Assembly: GCA_026119855.1 (NCBI GenBank)
Contig: JAOWBW010000086.1
Location: 1,020,407 to 1,084,406, forward strand
Source of the DNA: Campanula takesimana
Lineage: Eukaryota; Streptophyta; Magnoliopsida; Asterales; Campanulaceae
Length of the DNA stretch: 64,000 nucleotides
Reading direction: 5' to 3'
Shown: positions 54,265 through 64,000 of the stretch, piece after piece
Layout: each line of letters opens with the position of its first letter
How positions within the stretch are numbered: position 1 is the stretch's first letter
Program-made: the position numbers and the translations under genes
The notes under the pieces: model-generated
The model's input: only the letters and a program-made list of their open reading frames with translations
What the model was told of the DNA's origin: nothing
Databases searched by the model: none

Positions 54265-56312
54265 AACAAATATGAGATCTACCCTGCAAATGCTTTGTAA
54301 GTGATAAGAGGTTAATGTTTCAGAAAGCAAGCTTGTGGAGAGTTACTTGTATATACAATTGTTGCAATTCACATTTTACACACTTAAGTTTGAATTAATT
54401 AGTTTAGGGGCTAGAATAGTGAATAAAAGTGAGAAGATCAAGTTTATAGGTCAAGAATTGTTGAAGATGATGGTGTATAATTTTTTGTGTGAATGGGGGA
54501 CAATGCTCCCCACCCCCCCCCGCCCCCTTTTTTTTTTTTTTAAAAAAAAATTTACTAGTGCATTTTTTTAAAAGAAATTTTGGGTATTAGTGCAATACTT
54601 TAGACTTTCCCCCTTTTATATAGAAAAATAAATGCATTTTGCCCCTTTAAATGAGTTATGCAATTTCGCCCCCTTTGTAAAAAATTACTGGGTCCGTCCC
54701 TACTTGATGTCCATTTTCAAGTTTTTCTTTGTCCACAAAAGAACTTTTTGTTAAAACTGCCCCTAATTTTTTTAATACTACTCCATCCGTTCCAAATTTT
54801 TTTTTTTGTCCCAATTTAAGGTTTTTAGTTGCTTTATTCCTTAAATGGCAAAAGATGAATAGTGTTTTGGACATTCTTGTCCTCTTAAAGTTCATATATT
54901 ACAAAAAAACCATAACTTACTCATCTACTTTTCACCACTTGCTTTATTAATAAACAATTATATCCTCCACACACTGCTATTCTTGACTCAAATTTACTTT
55001 GGCTTCTTAATAAGCGTGTAAAATCAAACTAACTAAGATCGTTAAACTTGGACGGAGGAAGTAATTTTTTCTCATTAGCCACTTATGCATCTTTGCCATC
55101 TAATAGTCTTAAAATGAACATTTTAAGAATATCTCAAAATGAAACTTTTGTTTTTGAACAACTTAAAAAATGAAAACTGAACATAAAATGAAGGGATTCG
55201 TATGAACGAAGTTAGTACATTTGTTTTGTAATAGTCATCATGGCAACTTTCTGAACTCTTTCTTTTGTCCTGTTTTGATCTATGAAAAAAATATCTTAGT
55301 GTTACTTTAATTTTTGAGTAAATTTTGATACTCAACTTGTTGATTGAATTTTAACTAACAATTACTCCATCTGTCCCAGTCTCCTGAGTATATTTTCACC
55401 TTTCTTTTTTAGTTCGTGACAGAGTACTACATCCGTCCCATTTGAAGCTTCACCTTTTACCTAAATGGGGGTCCCGTTAGAAGCTTCATCCTTTCCTAAA
55501 ATGGTAAAAAGTGTAGGCCTCACTTGTCATACCCACTCACTTCTTCCTCTCACATACTTAAATTATGGGATCCACTTATTAAACCCATTAACTTTTCCTC
55601 TCACATACTCCATCTGGTCCAAAATAACTGTCGCTTTTGGTCAATCATATGTAACTTTGACCATAATTTAAATAAAAAATAATGATACTAATAAAAATCT
55701 AAAATTTGTCATTGTATTATAATTAATAATACTTTTAATAACAATTTTTAGATTTTTATTAGGATCATTATTTTTTGTTTAAATTTATTGGTCAAACTTA
55801 CTTTTGTTTGACCAAAAGTGACAGTTATTTTGGACCAGAGGGAGTATTTAAATTGTAGGCCCCACTTGTCATACCCACTAACTTCTTCCCTCTCACAACC
55901 CTTCTTACACTCATCACTTCCCTTAATTTGTGTGCCATCACCAAATTAGTGAAGCTTCAAATGAGACGGAGGGAGTATATGTTTACTTTCTAAAAAGGCA
56001 AATAATTTTTACTATTCCTCCACTCATTCTCTTTCCAACTTTATTGACTCACAACACCAATCAATTTACTATTTTCTCCCACTCATTCTCTCTCAGTTTA
56101 CTTTTAAACTCACAATATTTACATTACTTCCACAATTTCTTAATCTCCGTGCAAATGAGATGGTGGACATATACTCAGGAACGGAGAGAGTATAAACATT
56201 TAAATATCTGTACTGAAATTAAAAAAATTGTTATTGAAATATTCTAAATGGCACATCAATGACAACTTTTTATAATTTTATTTGAATTGATAAATTTGAC
56301 TTCAAGTTCAAT

Positions 56313-56344
<32 letters not shown>

Positions 56345-56730
56345 TTATGCATGCTACATATGATGGCTGTTGATGGGTGGCATGAAGCTAGAAATTGGAA
56401 CCTTTGCCGGCACATTAAAATTTACCGCCTATTAGGCGTCACAATAATAGTCTCATGACCTCTTCCTCTCCGGCTGACTTAATCAAAAGTTCCTTTTTAA
56501 CGTTTGGGAAAAACATTTCTCTCTCTGTCATGATATGAAGCTGTGAACCATTTCTCTCTCTCTCTCTCTCTGCTCAGTTTTTCAAAAGAGTTTCATTCAC
56601 CATTTCAACGGCTTTTCATTTAATCGTTAAACAATGTTGAAAATTTCATTTTCAGACAACGAGACAAGTTGATTTAGCCAAAAGTGATTCAACTTGCATG
56701 GTCGTTATTTATGTCGGCTAATTGAACCTA
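54265..56730. repeat. MITE cluster downstream of the SNARE gene
   Basis: Stowaways at 54781-55061 and 55427-55975. The second is split by another at 55608-55844 (CTCCATCTGGTCC ... TTTGGACCAGAGGGAG, TA flanks). A degenerate one runs from about 55978 to 56191. A run of 29 C at 56313-56341 and a (TC)n tract at about 56555-56571 follow. No gene is seen in this stretch. Confidence 0.75.
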
Positions 56731-57079
56731 CTCCCTCCGTCCCACCCGAATTAGGATTTTTGGGTTGGGCACGGGGATTAAGGAAAAAGTGTTAGTGGAG
56801 TAGGTGTTGTGAGTATGAAAAGAAAAGTAGGAGAGAGAAAGTGGGGTAGAGAATAATGAGTAGAAAGTTGTTGTGAGTGATAGAGATAAAGAATCTCACG
56901 ATCCTAATTGATCTTGGTTTCTTTATTCTGCTCTTTAATTTTACCTAGGATTCTTTTCTTGTTGCCTAAGTTTGTATATGATTCTTTTACTTCTTTCCTT
57001 GTTAGGCTATTCCTTCTTGTATATATATTAACAGATGTGAATAATAATATTTTGAGTTTCTCCCATATTACTTATTATA
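56731..57079. other. Truncated Stowaway and remnant of the copia 5' LTR
   Basis: CTCCCTCCGTCCCACCCGAA at 56731 opens a MITE that has no matching closing end before LTR-like DNA (about 56905-57079, with CTTGTATATATATTAAC). The 5' part of the copia LTR appears to be lost at this junction. Confidence 0.5.
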
Positions 57080-57147
57080 TGGTAACTAGAGCAACGATCC
57101 TAATTTTTCCCACCCCCTTCCAACCCTAAAATTTCCGGCAGGAACCT

Positions 57148-60128
57148 ATGGAAGCCGCCCCTTCCGATTATCATCTTCCCAACTCGGCCGAACCTGACAA
57201 ACATCTTGTGGTTGTCAATCTTTCTCATATTCTTCAACTTATTCCCACCTCATACATTTCATGGAAAATTCAAATCCAAGCCACCCTTCTTGGACATGAC
57301 CTTTTTCATTACTTTGATGGCTCGTTGTCTGCGCCTCCAAAAACCCTAACTGTAACCACCACCGCAAAAATCACCGCCACGGACACTCCATCTACCCCAC
57401 AACAACAAATCACCTCCGTTGTTGACAACCCAGCCTATATCACCTGGTTCCGCAAGACCAGCTCCTTCTTGGTGCCTTGGCCGGAACCCTCTCTCCCTCT
57501 ATTGTGACCTTAATCTCTCAATGTCAAACAACTCATGAAGCCTGGTGTACCTTGACCAAGACTTATGCCAATCCTTCTCGCAGCCACCTCAAACAAATCA
57601 AGGATCGCCTTCGTAATATTTTGAAGGGTCCTAAATCTGTTACTGATTACATGAAAGAAATTAAGTCATGTTGTGACCAACTTGCCTCTCTGGGACGCCC
57701 TCTTGATGCCAAAGATATTGTTGATCGTATTCTCGATCAACTCAATGACCCTGAGTATGACAGTGTTGTGCAAGCTGTCCAAAGCCGGGAGACCTCGATT
57801 TCCTTTGATGAACTCCACGAGAAGCTCCTCAACCGAGAGCTCACCCTTAAACACAAATCCACTCCCTCGCCCACCAACTTTCCTGCTACTGTCCACTATG
57901 CCTCTAAACCTCCTTCCAACCGATCTCCTAGACCTAACCCTAACCCTACCAATACTCATCAGCCGTACCCTTCTACTCCACATTCGGCCAACTCCCAAAA
58001 CCCTAGTCCAAATCAAAATCAATACCGTGGTCGCTGTCAGTGGTGTCGTACTGTTGGGCACTACTTGAACCAATGCCCAAATTTTCGTCAGCTTCATCCT
58101 CATATCAACATCCCGACACCACCACCAAACAACAATACCACCTATAGACAGCCATCCCGCTCCTCCCAAAATCCTTCTCCCCGTGCCTACACTATCACTA
58201 CCAATCCGAACCCTTCCCCTAGTTGGCTATTGGACAGTGGGGCTACTCATCATGCCACTAATGACCTCAACAACATTGCTATTCACTCTCCCTATAATGG
58301 TACTGAGGAATTACTAATTGGTGATGGCTTCGGGTTTCCTATAACTCACATTGGTTCCACTTCTTTCCTTCTCAACTCTCATTGTCTCTCTCTTAATCAT
58401 GTTTTATATGTTCCTTCTCTTTCTCGTAACATTATTTCTATTTCAAAATTTTGTCATGATAATAATGCTACTATCATATTCTTATATGATTCCTTTATTG
58501 TGAAGGACCGTCACACAGGCACAATTCTTCTTCAAGGAACATCTAATTCTGGCGTCTACGAATGGCATCCTCCTCCAATCGCTGTTCGTTCCTCTTCCCC
58601 TATTCTGCATTCAGCTTTGGCATCTACCACTTCTACTTGGCATCACCGCTTAGGGCATCCTTCTACTACAATTTTACGTTTTATTAGCAACTCTTCTAGT
58701 TTAAATATTCCTAGTTGTTCTACTTTTCAATGCAATTCTTGCGATTGTAGTAAGAGCCATAAACTCCCATTTCATGAGAATACTATTTCTTCTTCTGGAC
58801 CTCTTGATGTCTTATATAGTGTTGTGTGGACTTCTCCTATTCATTCCATTGATGGCTTCAAATGCTATATTATCTTTGTTGATCATTTTTCCAAGTACAT
58901 CTGGTTGTACCCACTCAAACACAAAAACGATGCTGTGTCTGTCTTCACCACTTTCAAAGCCTTAGTTGAAAAACGCTTTGGCCGTCCCATTCTTACAATT
59001 TTCAGTGACAATGGTGGTGAGTACTTAGGCCTTCGCTCCACTCTTACATCTCATGGGATCACTCATCTCACTTCCCCGCCTCATACTCCAGAACATAATG
59101 GTTACTCCGAGCGCTGTCATCGACACATTGTTGAGACTGGTTTGTCTCTTCTTACCCACTCTCACATGCCTCACAAATATTGGACTCACGCCTTTGTCAC
59201 TGCTTGTTACCTCATCAATCGTCTGCCTACACCTACTCTCCATCTTGTCTCTCCTTTCTTTCGACTTCTTGGTCATCACCCAAATTATCATAAACTGCGC
59301 AGTTTTGGGTGCTTATGTTATCCATGGCTACGTCCTTACACATCTCACAAATTGGACTCTCGCTCTACTCCTTGTGTTTTTGTTGGCTACTCACCAACCC
59401 AAATTGCTTACTATTGCCTTGATCCCAAAACATCTAAAGTTTTTGTCTCGCGTCATGTCAAATTTGTTGAGACAACATTTCCCTTCTCCACCTTCTCTAC
59501 ACCTTCGGCTACTGCCATCACTGGTTCATCCGACCCCTGGTGTACACTTCACCTTCCTGTCCTGCGTGCTCCACCCACTTCTTCTTCTCCTAGTACACAG
59601 CCGCCCCCTACCAACCAACCCACCTCTCCTGTGACATCCCCACCTCCCTCTCCTGCGCCTATACCTGCCTCTCCTATTCCTGACACTCCGACATCCTCTC
59701 CTTCCGTTTTGGAGTCTCCTGCCACTACTCCAAGTCCTAAGCCCTCACCCGCTGCTTCGTCCCTACCATCCGACAGCCCTGTTCCTGTTCCTCAAGGACC
59801 CACCACTCGTCTTCGTAACAACATTGTGAAACCTATTCAGAAACTTAATCTGAATGTTTCCCTGTCTTCTCCGCATACTGAGCCCACTACCATCACTCAG
59901 GCCCTTAAACATCCTATGTGGCGTGCCACCATGCAGTCTGAGTACGATGCTCTTCTTCAGAATAATACATGGGATCTTGTTCCCCCGTCTCCGTCTCAGA
60001 ATTTAATTGGATGTAAATGGGTTTTCCGTACCAAGTATCATCCTGATGGCTCGATTGATCGTCACAAGGCCCGCCTTGTTGCTACCAACGCCCGGGTTTG
60101 GATTATTCTGAAACGTTTAGTCCTGTAG
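57148..60128 (+). pseudogene. Copia gag-protease-integrase, frameshifted
   Basis: The gag start (57148-57507) runs into the main frame (57477-60128) only through a frame change near 57480. The main frame contains the UBN2-type gag core (AWCTLTKTYANPSRSHLKQI), a zinc knuckle (CQWCRTVGHYLNQC), the protease site WLLDSGATHHAT, gag-pre-integrase (TWHHRLGHPS) and an integrase core. In the integrase the first catalytic position reads SVVWTSP where relatives have Asp, while the second (FSDNGGEY) and third (EHNGYSE) are kept. A long Pro/Ser linker then leads to the start of RT (GCKWVFRTKY) before a second frame break at about 60095. Not functional. Confidence 0.9.
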
Positions 60129-61220
60129 TTAAACCCGAGAAGGAAAAGGCTATTTGGCTGTCTCAACTCGTGTTAAAAGTATCCCGAATTGGCCTATCAC
60201 GGCAACGAAGACTGTCTTTAAACACACCAACATTGGCATTGGCCTATCACATCAACTAAGGCTTAATTCTGGCATTTCGGACTCGTATAGTGGCTCAGAA
60301 ATAAGGGGCCTTTTTAGGCTCTTAACCAGCCTTACCACTGTTCGTACTGTTTTGTCATTGGCTACTATGCATGGGTGGTCCCTTCGTCAGATAGGTATTA
60401 ACAATGCTTTTCTTCAGGGTACGTTGCAAGAGGATGTGTTCATGTCACAACCACCTGGTTTTGTTAGTTCCACTCACCCTACCTTTGTCTGCAAGCTCAA
60501 ACAAGCAATTTATGGTCTTAAACAGGCACCAAGGGCGTGGTACACTGAACTGAAAACCTACTTACTGTCTCTTGGGTTTACCATATGTGTGTCTGATACA
60601 TCATTATTCATTCTTCAGACGGCTGGGTATCTTATCTACTTGTTGGTTTATGTTGATGATATTATCATTACGGGCTCTGATTCATCTGTTATTGATGCAT
60701 TTATTTCTAGCTTCTCTTCCAGGTTCTCCCTGAAAGACCTTGGCTCATTGTCTTATTTTCTCGGTGTTGAGGTGTTGCCTCATCCTGATGGCATTTTTCT
60801 GAGTCAACACAAGTATGTACATGATTTACTCACGCGTACCAACATGCTTGATGCCAAGTCGGTGCCAACCCCTATGGTGCCGCACCCTCCTTTGACCACT
60901 CAGTCCGGCTCTCCTCTGGGTAATCCGTCCGAGTTCCGAGCAATTATTGGTGTTCTTCAGTATCTTTCTCTGACTCGGTGTGATTTGTCCTTTTCTATTA
61001 ATCGATTGTCTCAGTTTATGCATTATCCGACTGATGTTCATTGGGGTGCCCTCAAGCGTGTTCTTCGCTATCTCGTTGGTACTAGTTCTCAAGGTCTTCT
61101 CATTCGGCGTGATTCACCTCTCAAGCTTCATGCATTCACTGATGCGGATTGGGCAGGAGACAAGGATGATTATATATCTACTACAGGGTATGTTGTTTAC
61201 TTGGGCAGAAACGCACTTTC
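60129..61220 (+). pseudogene. Copia reverse transcriptase and partial RNase H
   Basis: After SPVVKP (ending near 60136) about 197 bp of unrelated sequence interrupts RT. The domain resumes at 60334 with TTVRTVLSLATMHGW, then NNAFLQGTLQEDVFM, the catalytic YVDDI (about 60650) and YFLGVEV. RNase H starts as LKLHAFTDADWAGD and stops at YLGRN. RT and the start of RNase H look well preserved from 60334 on, so the insertion and truncation are the main lesions. Confidence 0.88.
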
Positions 61221-61850
61221 TGTAAGTACCCCAATCTGAAATTGACCAACTTTAGAGGAATTCTTGGTGCCATTCAGGGATAAACCGATGGGCCAGGACC
61301 TCACTAGGATAAGCCAAACATTCCAGGACTGTTCTGGAATAAACCTTAGAAAAATCCTGAAGCTCGCCAGACTGAGCCGTACGAATGGTTTGGGTACCTG
61401 AGGGACCTAGCCGTACGGCTGGTTTGGGCACCCTCAGTCCCTATAAATTGAACCCTAGGCTGATCATTTCAGAGGGGGGAGAAAACAGTTTTAGAGGAAA
61501 AGCTCTGCAGAATTGAGAGCTGATAGGAGTGATAAACACATTTGAGTGAAAGGAGTGAAAGAAGATAGGCTTAGAACCAAAGAGTGGTGAGGCCTCCTTC
61601 TCCCCCATCTTCTCTTCATCTCATTCTATTTTCCTTTTATTTATTTACCTTATGTCTTTATGTTTCTTGCAAATTATATGAATTGGAACCAAGCCTTGAT
61701 CCATGGTGCCCTTCATGTTCTATGCATGATTGTGGGTTCTAAACCAAAGGATAACCTAAGGCTTGTTATCATTTGATGTCATTATGTCTTTACTTTGATG
61801 CAATTTACTTTCAAGCCTTTACATTACATTGCAAGTCTTGTCCATTCAAG

Positions 61851-61890
<40 letters not shown>

Positions 61891-62833
61891 CAAGTCTTGT
61901 CCTCTCAAGCTACTATATTATTGCTATATATAATCATGATTTGTTAAATTTCTTATTAATATTGTTCTTGTTTGGCCATGATAATCATGATTGGGGGATA
62001 AAGTTTCAATCTTTATCTTCCCGACCATGATCTTGCCTAAAATCCCCAAGTTTGGGACATAAAGATTCAATCTTTATGTTACATGTTTGTCCCTAAAGGT
62101 TTAATTTAACTTAATAAGTTCATTTTGGTGATAAAGTTCCAATCTTTATTCATCAAATGGTCATTTTGGCCCCAAAGGGCATGTTCACCACCTTTTCTTA
62201 ATTTCTCCAATGATTGCCTTTGATCACACCCAAATATTTGTTTTTGGGGTTCTTTTGATGACCAAAGTGCATAGGAATGGTCTTTTCAAAGTTTTGTTGT
62301 TAATCACAAACTAAAAATTAGCATTTCAGTCCAGTTTCACCAGAATACTCTGTTTCTGCCTGAAACTGGACAGTTTTTTGATAAGTCTGTAAAAAAAACC
62401 CGGAACGGCCGAACAAGCCGTACGGATGGTTTAAACTAGCCATACGGCTAGTTTGTCCAGGGAGCACTTTTTTCCAGTTTTACCCCTTTTTGTTAAACTG
62501 ATTGCAAAATAACCCTTTTCTGTTAAATAATTAACCAGCTTTGTTAAAAGTCAGTTTCTCCCATTTTTGAAAACACACACACACACACATGCACTTTGTT
62601 AACTAACGATTAGGGAGACTCGGTCCTATCCAAGGCGACTTGGGTGACGTAAAACTCTTCGTAAGGCGTAACCTGACCTCCGAACTAATAGAATCTCTAA
62701 CCTTTCCATTTGTTGCGTTAAATAATTAACAAATGTGGCATCTCCGTTATGTTTTGTGTGATAACCGTGTTTGGTTTTTCGCCCTTCGAAACGCTCCCAT
62801 TCGTTTCATTCGTCACGGGGCGGGATCCTTACA
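61221..62833 (+). repeat. 5' LTR of a second Tat/Ogre-like retrotransposon
   Basis: 1,613 bp, TGTAAGTACCCC ... GGGATCCTTACA, with proper TG/CA ends and directly followed by the tRNA-Arg primer site. The start resembles TGTAGATACCCC of the first Tat element, but the bodies differ, so it is another family. It contains CCGTACGG palindromic words (about 61376-61425; 62411-62450), (TA)n at 61853-61888 and (AC)n at 62573-62588. CTTTC (61216-61220) is the expected 5-bp target duplication. Confidence 0.9.
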
Positions 62834-62834
62834 G

Positions 62835-62852
62835 TGGCGACTCCGCTGGGGA
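62835..62852 (+). promoter_or_regulatory. Primer-binding site, tRNA-Arg
   Basis: TGGCGACTCCGCTGGGGA, identical to the site of the first Tat element (26050-26067, other strand) and one base after the LTR end. Confidence 0.93.
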
Positions 62853-64000
62853 GTAAAGTGTTCGCAAACTTCTTTTTAGAAGCTTTGGGGACGCTTTTGT
62901 GTGGGTCAAACTCCCGTTCCCCCGTTTTCGTTAACTTTTGTGTTTGTTTTGTGTGTTTTGTGTTTCTGATTGAATCTTCTAGAGTGGAAACTGTTCTGGA
63001 AATGCAATAAATTGGGGCTTGATGATCAGAAGTTGAAAAACTGAAAAAAATAGTTGCCAGCATGCTATAGCCGTACGGCTATGTTGGGCAGGGAACATAA
63101 TGTTTCAAAATTTAACCATTTTGTGTAGGGAAGAAACATTCTGTGTCCCTTTTGCTTCTGCTTATCCAGGTTCCAAATTTACAGATTTGTTTGTGCACAT
63201 TACCTTCTTCTCTTTTAGCCAAAACTTGGTTTTTTGAAGCTTGGTTATGCACAAGTCTTTTGGACATAAAATTGTGTTTTTAAAGCCTCCTTGTGCATAA
63301 CCCTTTTTGTAAATTTTTTTGAATCCTTTGTTTTGCATATTGTTTTCAAAAGAATTGTTTTTCTTGAAAAATCTTGATTTCAAAGGATTCTTTGGTTGTG
63401 TACAATTTGTTGCATGTACAAGTTTTGGCTTTGTTTGTTCGTATGATTCTTGCTTGATTTCTTGTGTAAATAGCTTATTCATGCTTGCTAATTTTTGTTG
63501 ATTATGCTTATTCATGCTTGTTCATGTGCTATTGTGTACATTTGTTCATGATGTTAAGACGAATCGAAAATTTCTATTTTTAACTCAAAAAAGAACATAG
63601 AATGGCTTCACACTACGCGCACTTGACCTTGCACGTTCCAAATGCCCTTTAAACCCCGGATGGATGCCAAATGCAGCTTGATTAGTGCTCTTGTGCCCTT
63701 CTAGCGCGTACGGGTCCATTCCACCTCCCCTTCCGAGCCGAGTCAACCACACTTGTCTGTGACACACAAATACCGTGACTTCGGTTGGTTTTTGGTCTAG
63801 CTCACGTTACCACGTCCCTAATACGTGTCTGAGATTAATTGTGGCCAAGTTAATGCCCGAGTCACGACTCCTTGTGAAAGCAAGTGTGACCATGGTCAAC
63901 TTTGACCCGGTCCTTGACTTATGCGTTGATATTGGCTATAATTAACCTAAGTCATGTGTTATGGATAGGGTGACACTGTGTTGTCTAGCCCTAATGAATG
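62853..64000 (+). other. Leader of the second Tat-like element, running off the window
   Basis: No gag frame is reached. A TAGCCGTACGGCTA palindrome (63069-63082) repeats words from the LTR. Short open frames have no domain match that I can see. Confidence 0.75.

Larger units (their letters stand above)
57080..61220 (+). mobile_element. Decayed Ty1/copia element (Ale/Retrofit-like), 3'-truncated
   Basis: A primer-site-like TGGTAACTAGAGC (57080-57092) is followed by gag, protease, integrase, RT and RNase H in copia order. The element ends abruptly inside RNase H (YLGRN at 61198-61212), where a second element's LTR starts at 61221. The rest of RNase H and the 3' LTR should lie beyond that insertion, outside the window. 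Confidence 0.85.

Noticed and set aside
57148..61220. Functional copia retrotransposon
   Set aside because: Two frame breaks, a lost integrase Asp, a 197-bp RT insert and truncation rule it out.
61773..62030. 85-codon frame in the 61.2-62.8 kb region
   Set aside because: It lies wholly in an LTR and crosses a (TA)n run.

Overview
This is nuclear DNA from a flowering plant, almost certainly a eudicot. It is AT-rich and gene-poor, with two multi-domain plant genes (one of them split by introns) in a dense, nested landscape of plant transposons: Stowaway MITEs with CTCCCTCCGTCC ends, Helitrons ending in a hairpin plus CTAG, hAT, Mutator-like, Ty1/copia and Ty3/gypsy Tat/Ogre-like elements, SINEs and an RTE-type LINE remnant. 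I could not fix the species from the sequence.

Layout. 1-6.4 kb: the 3' part of a Helitron interrupted by an LTR fragment and a MITE, then several non-autonomous elements. 6.4-13.4 kb: an internally deleted copia element (6435-13368) whose right LTR is split by a 4.6-kb hAT element (8459-13055) with a perfect 8-bp target duplication. 13.8-28.1 kb: a non-autonomous Mutator-like element with ~205-bp inverted repeats, split by a 13.0-kb Tat/Ogre-like element (14065-27075, minus strand; 5-bp target duplication ATATG; LTRs ~2% diverged). The Tat element has gag-protease, RT, a degenerate first RNase H, an apparently intact second (archaeal-type) RNase H and integrase. On the opposite strand it carries a 418-codon plant mobile domain (PMD) gene.

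28-43 kb: gene-free DNA with two SINEs, a complete 1.36-kb Helitron (32139-33498), a solo LTR (34819-35400) of the same copia family as at 6.4 kb, and many MITEs. 44.2-46.0 kb: a single-exon DUF3475/DUF668 (PSI-like) gene. 50.4-54.3 kb: a six-exon Bet1-like SNARE gene whose introns have collected MITEs and a LINE fragment. 54.8-57 kb: nested MITEs. 57.1-61.2 kb: a decayed copia element truncated by a second Tat/Ogre-like element, whose 1.6-kb 5' LTR (61221-62833) and tRNA-Arg primer-binding site are visible before the window ends.

The two host genes act in signalling/growth (DUF668 family) and ER-Golgi membrane fusion (Bet1-like); nothing suggests that they work together. The most unusual system is the Tat element with its antisense PMD gene, which has its own poly(A) signals and a nuclear-localisation-like tail. 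Three LTR families here also carry repeated GC-rich, mostly palindromic words in their LTRs, and in both Tat elements these recur in the leader.
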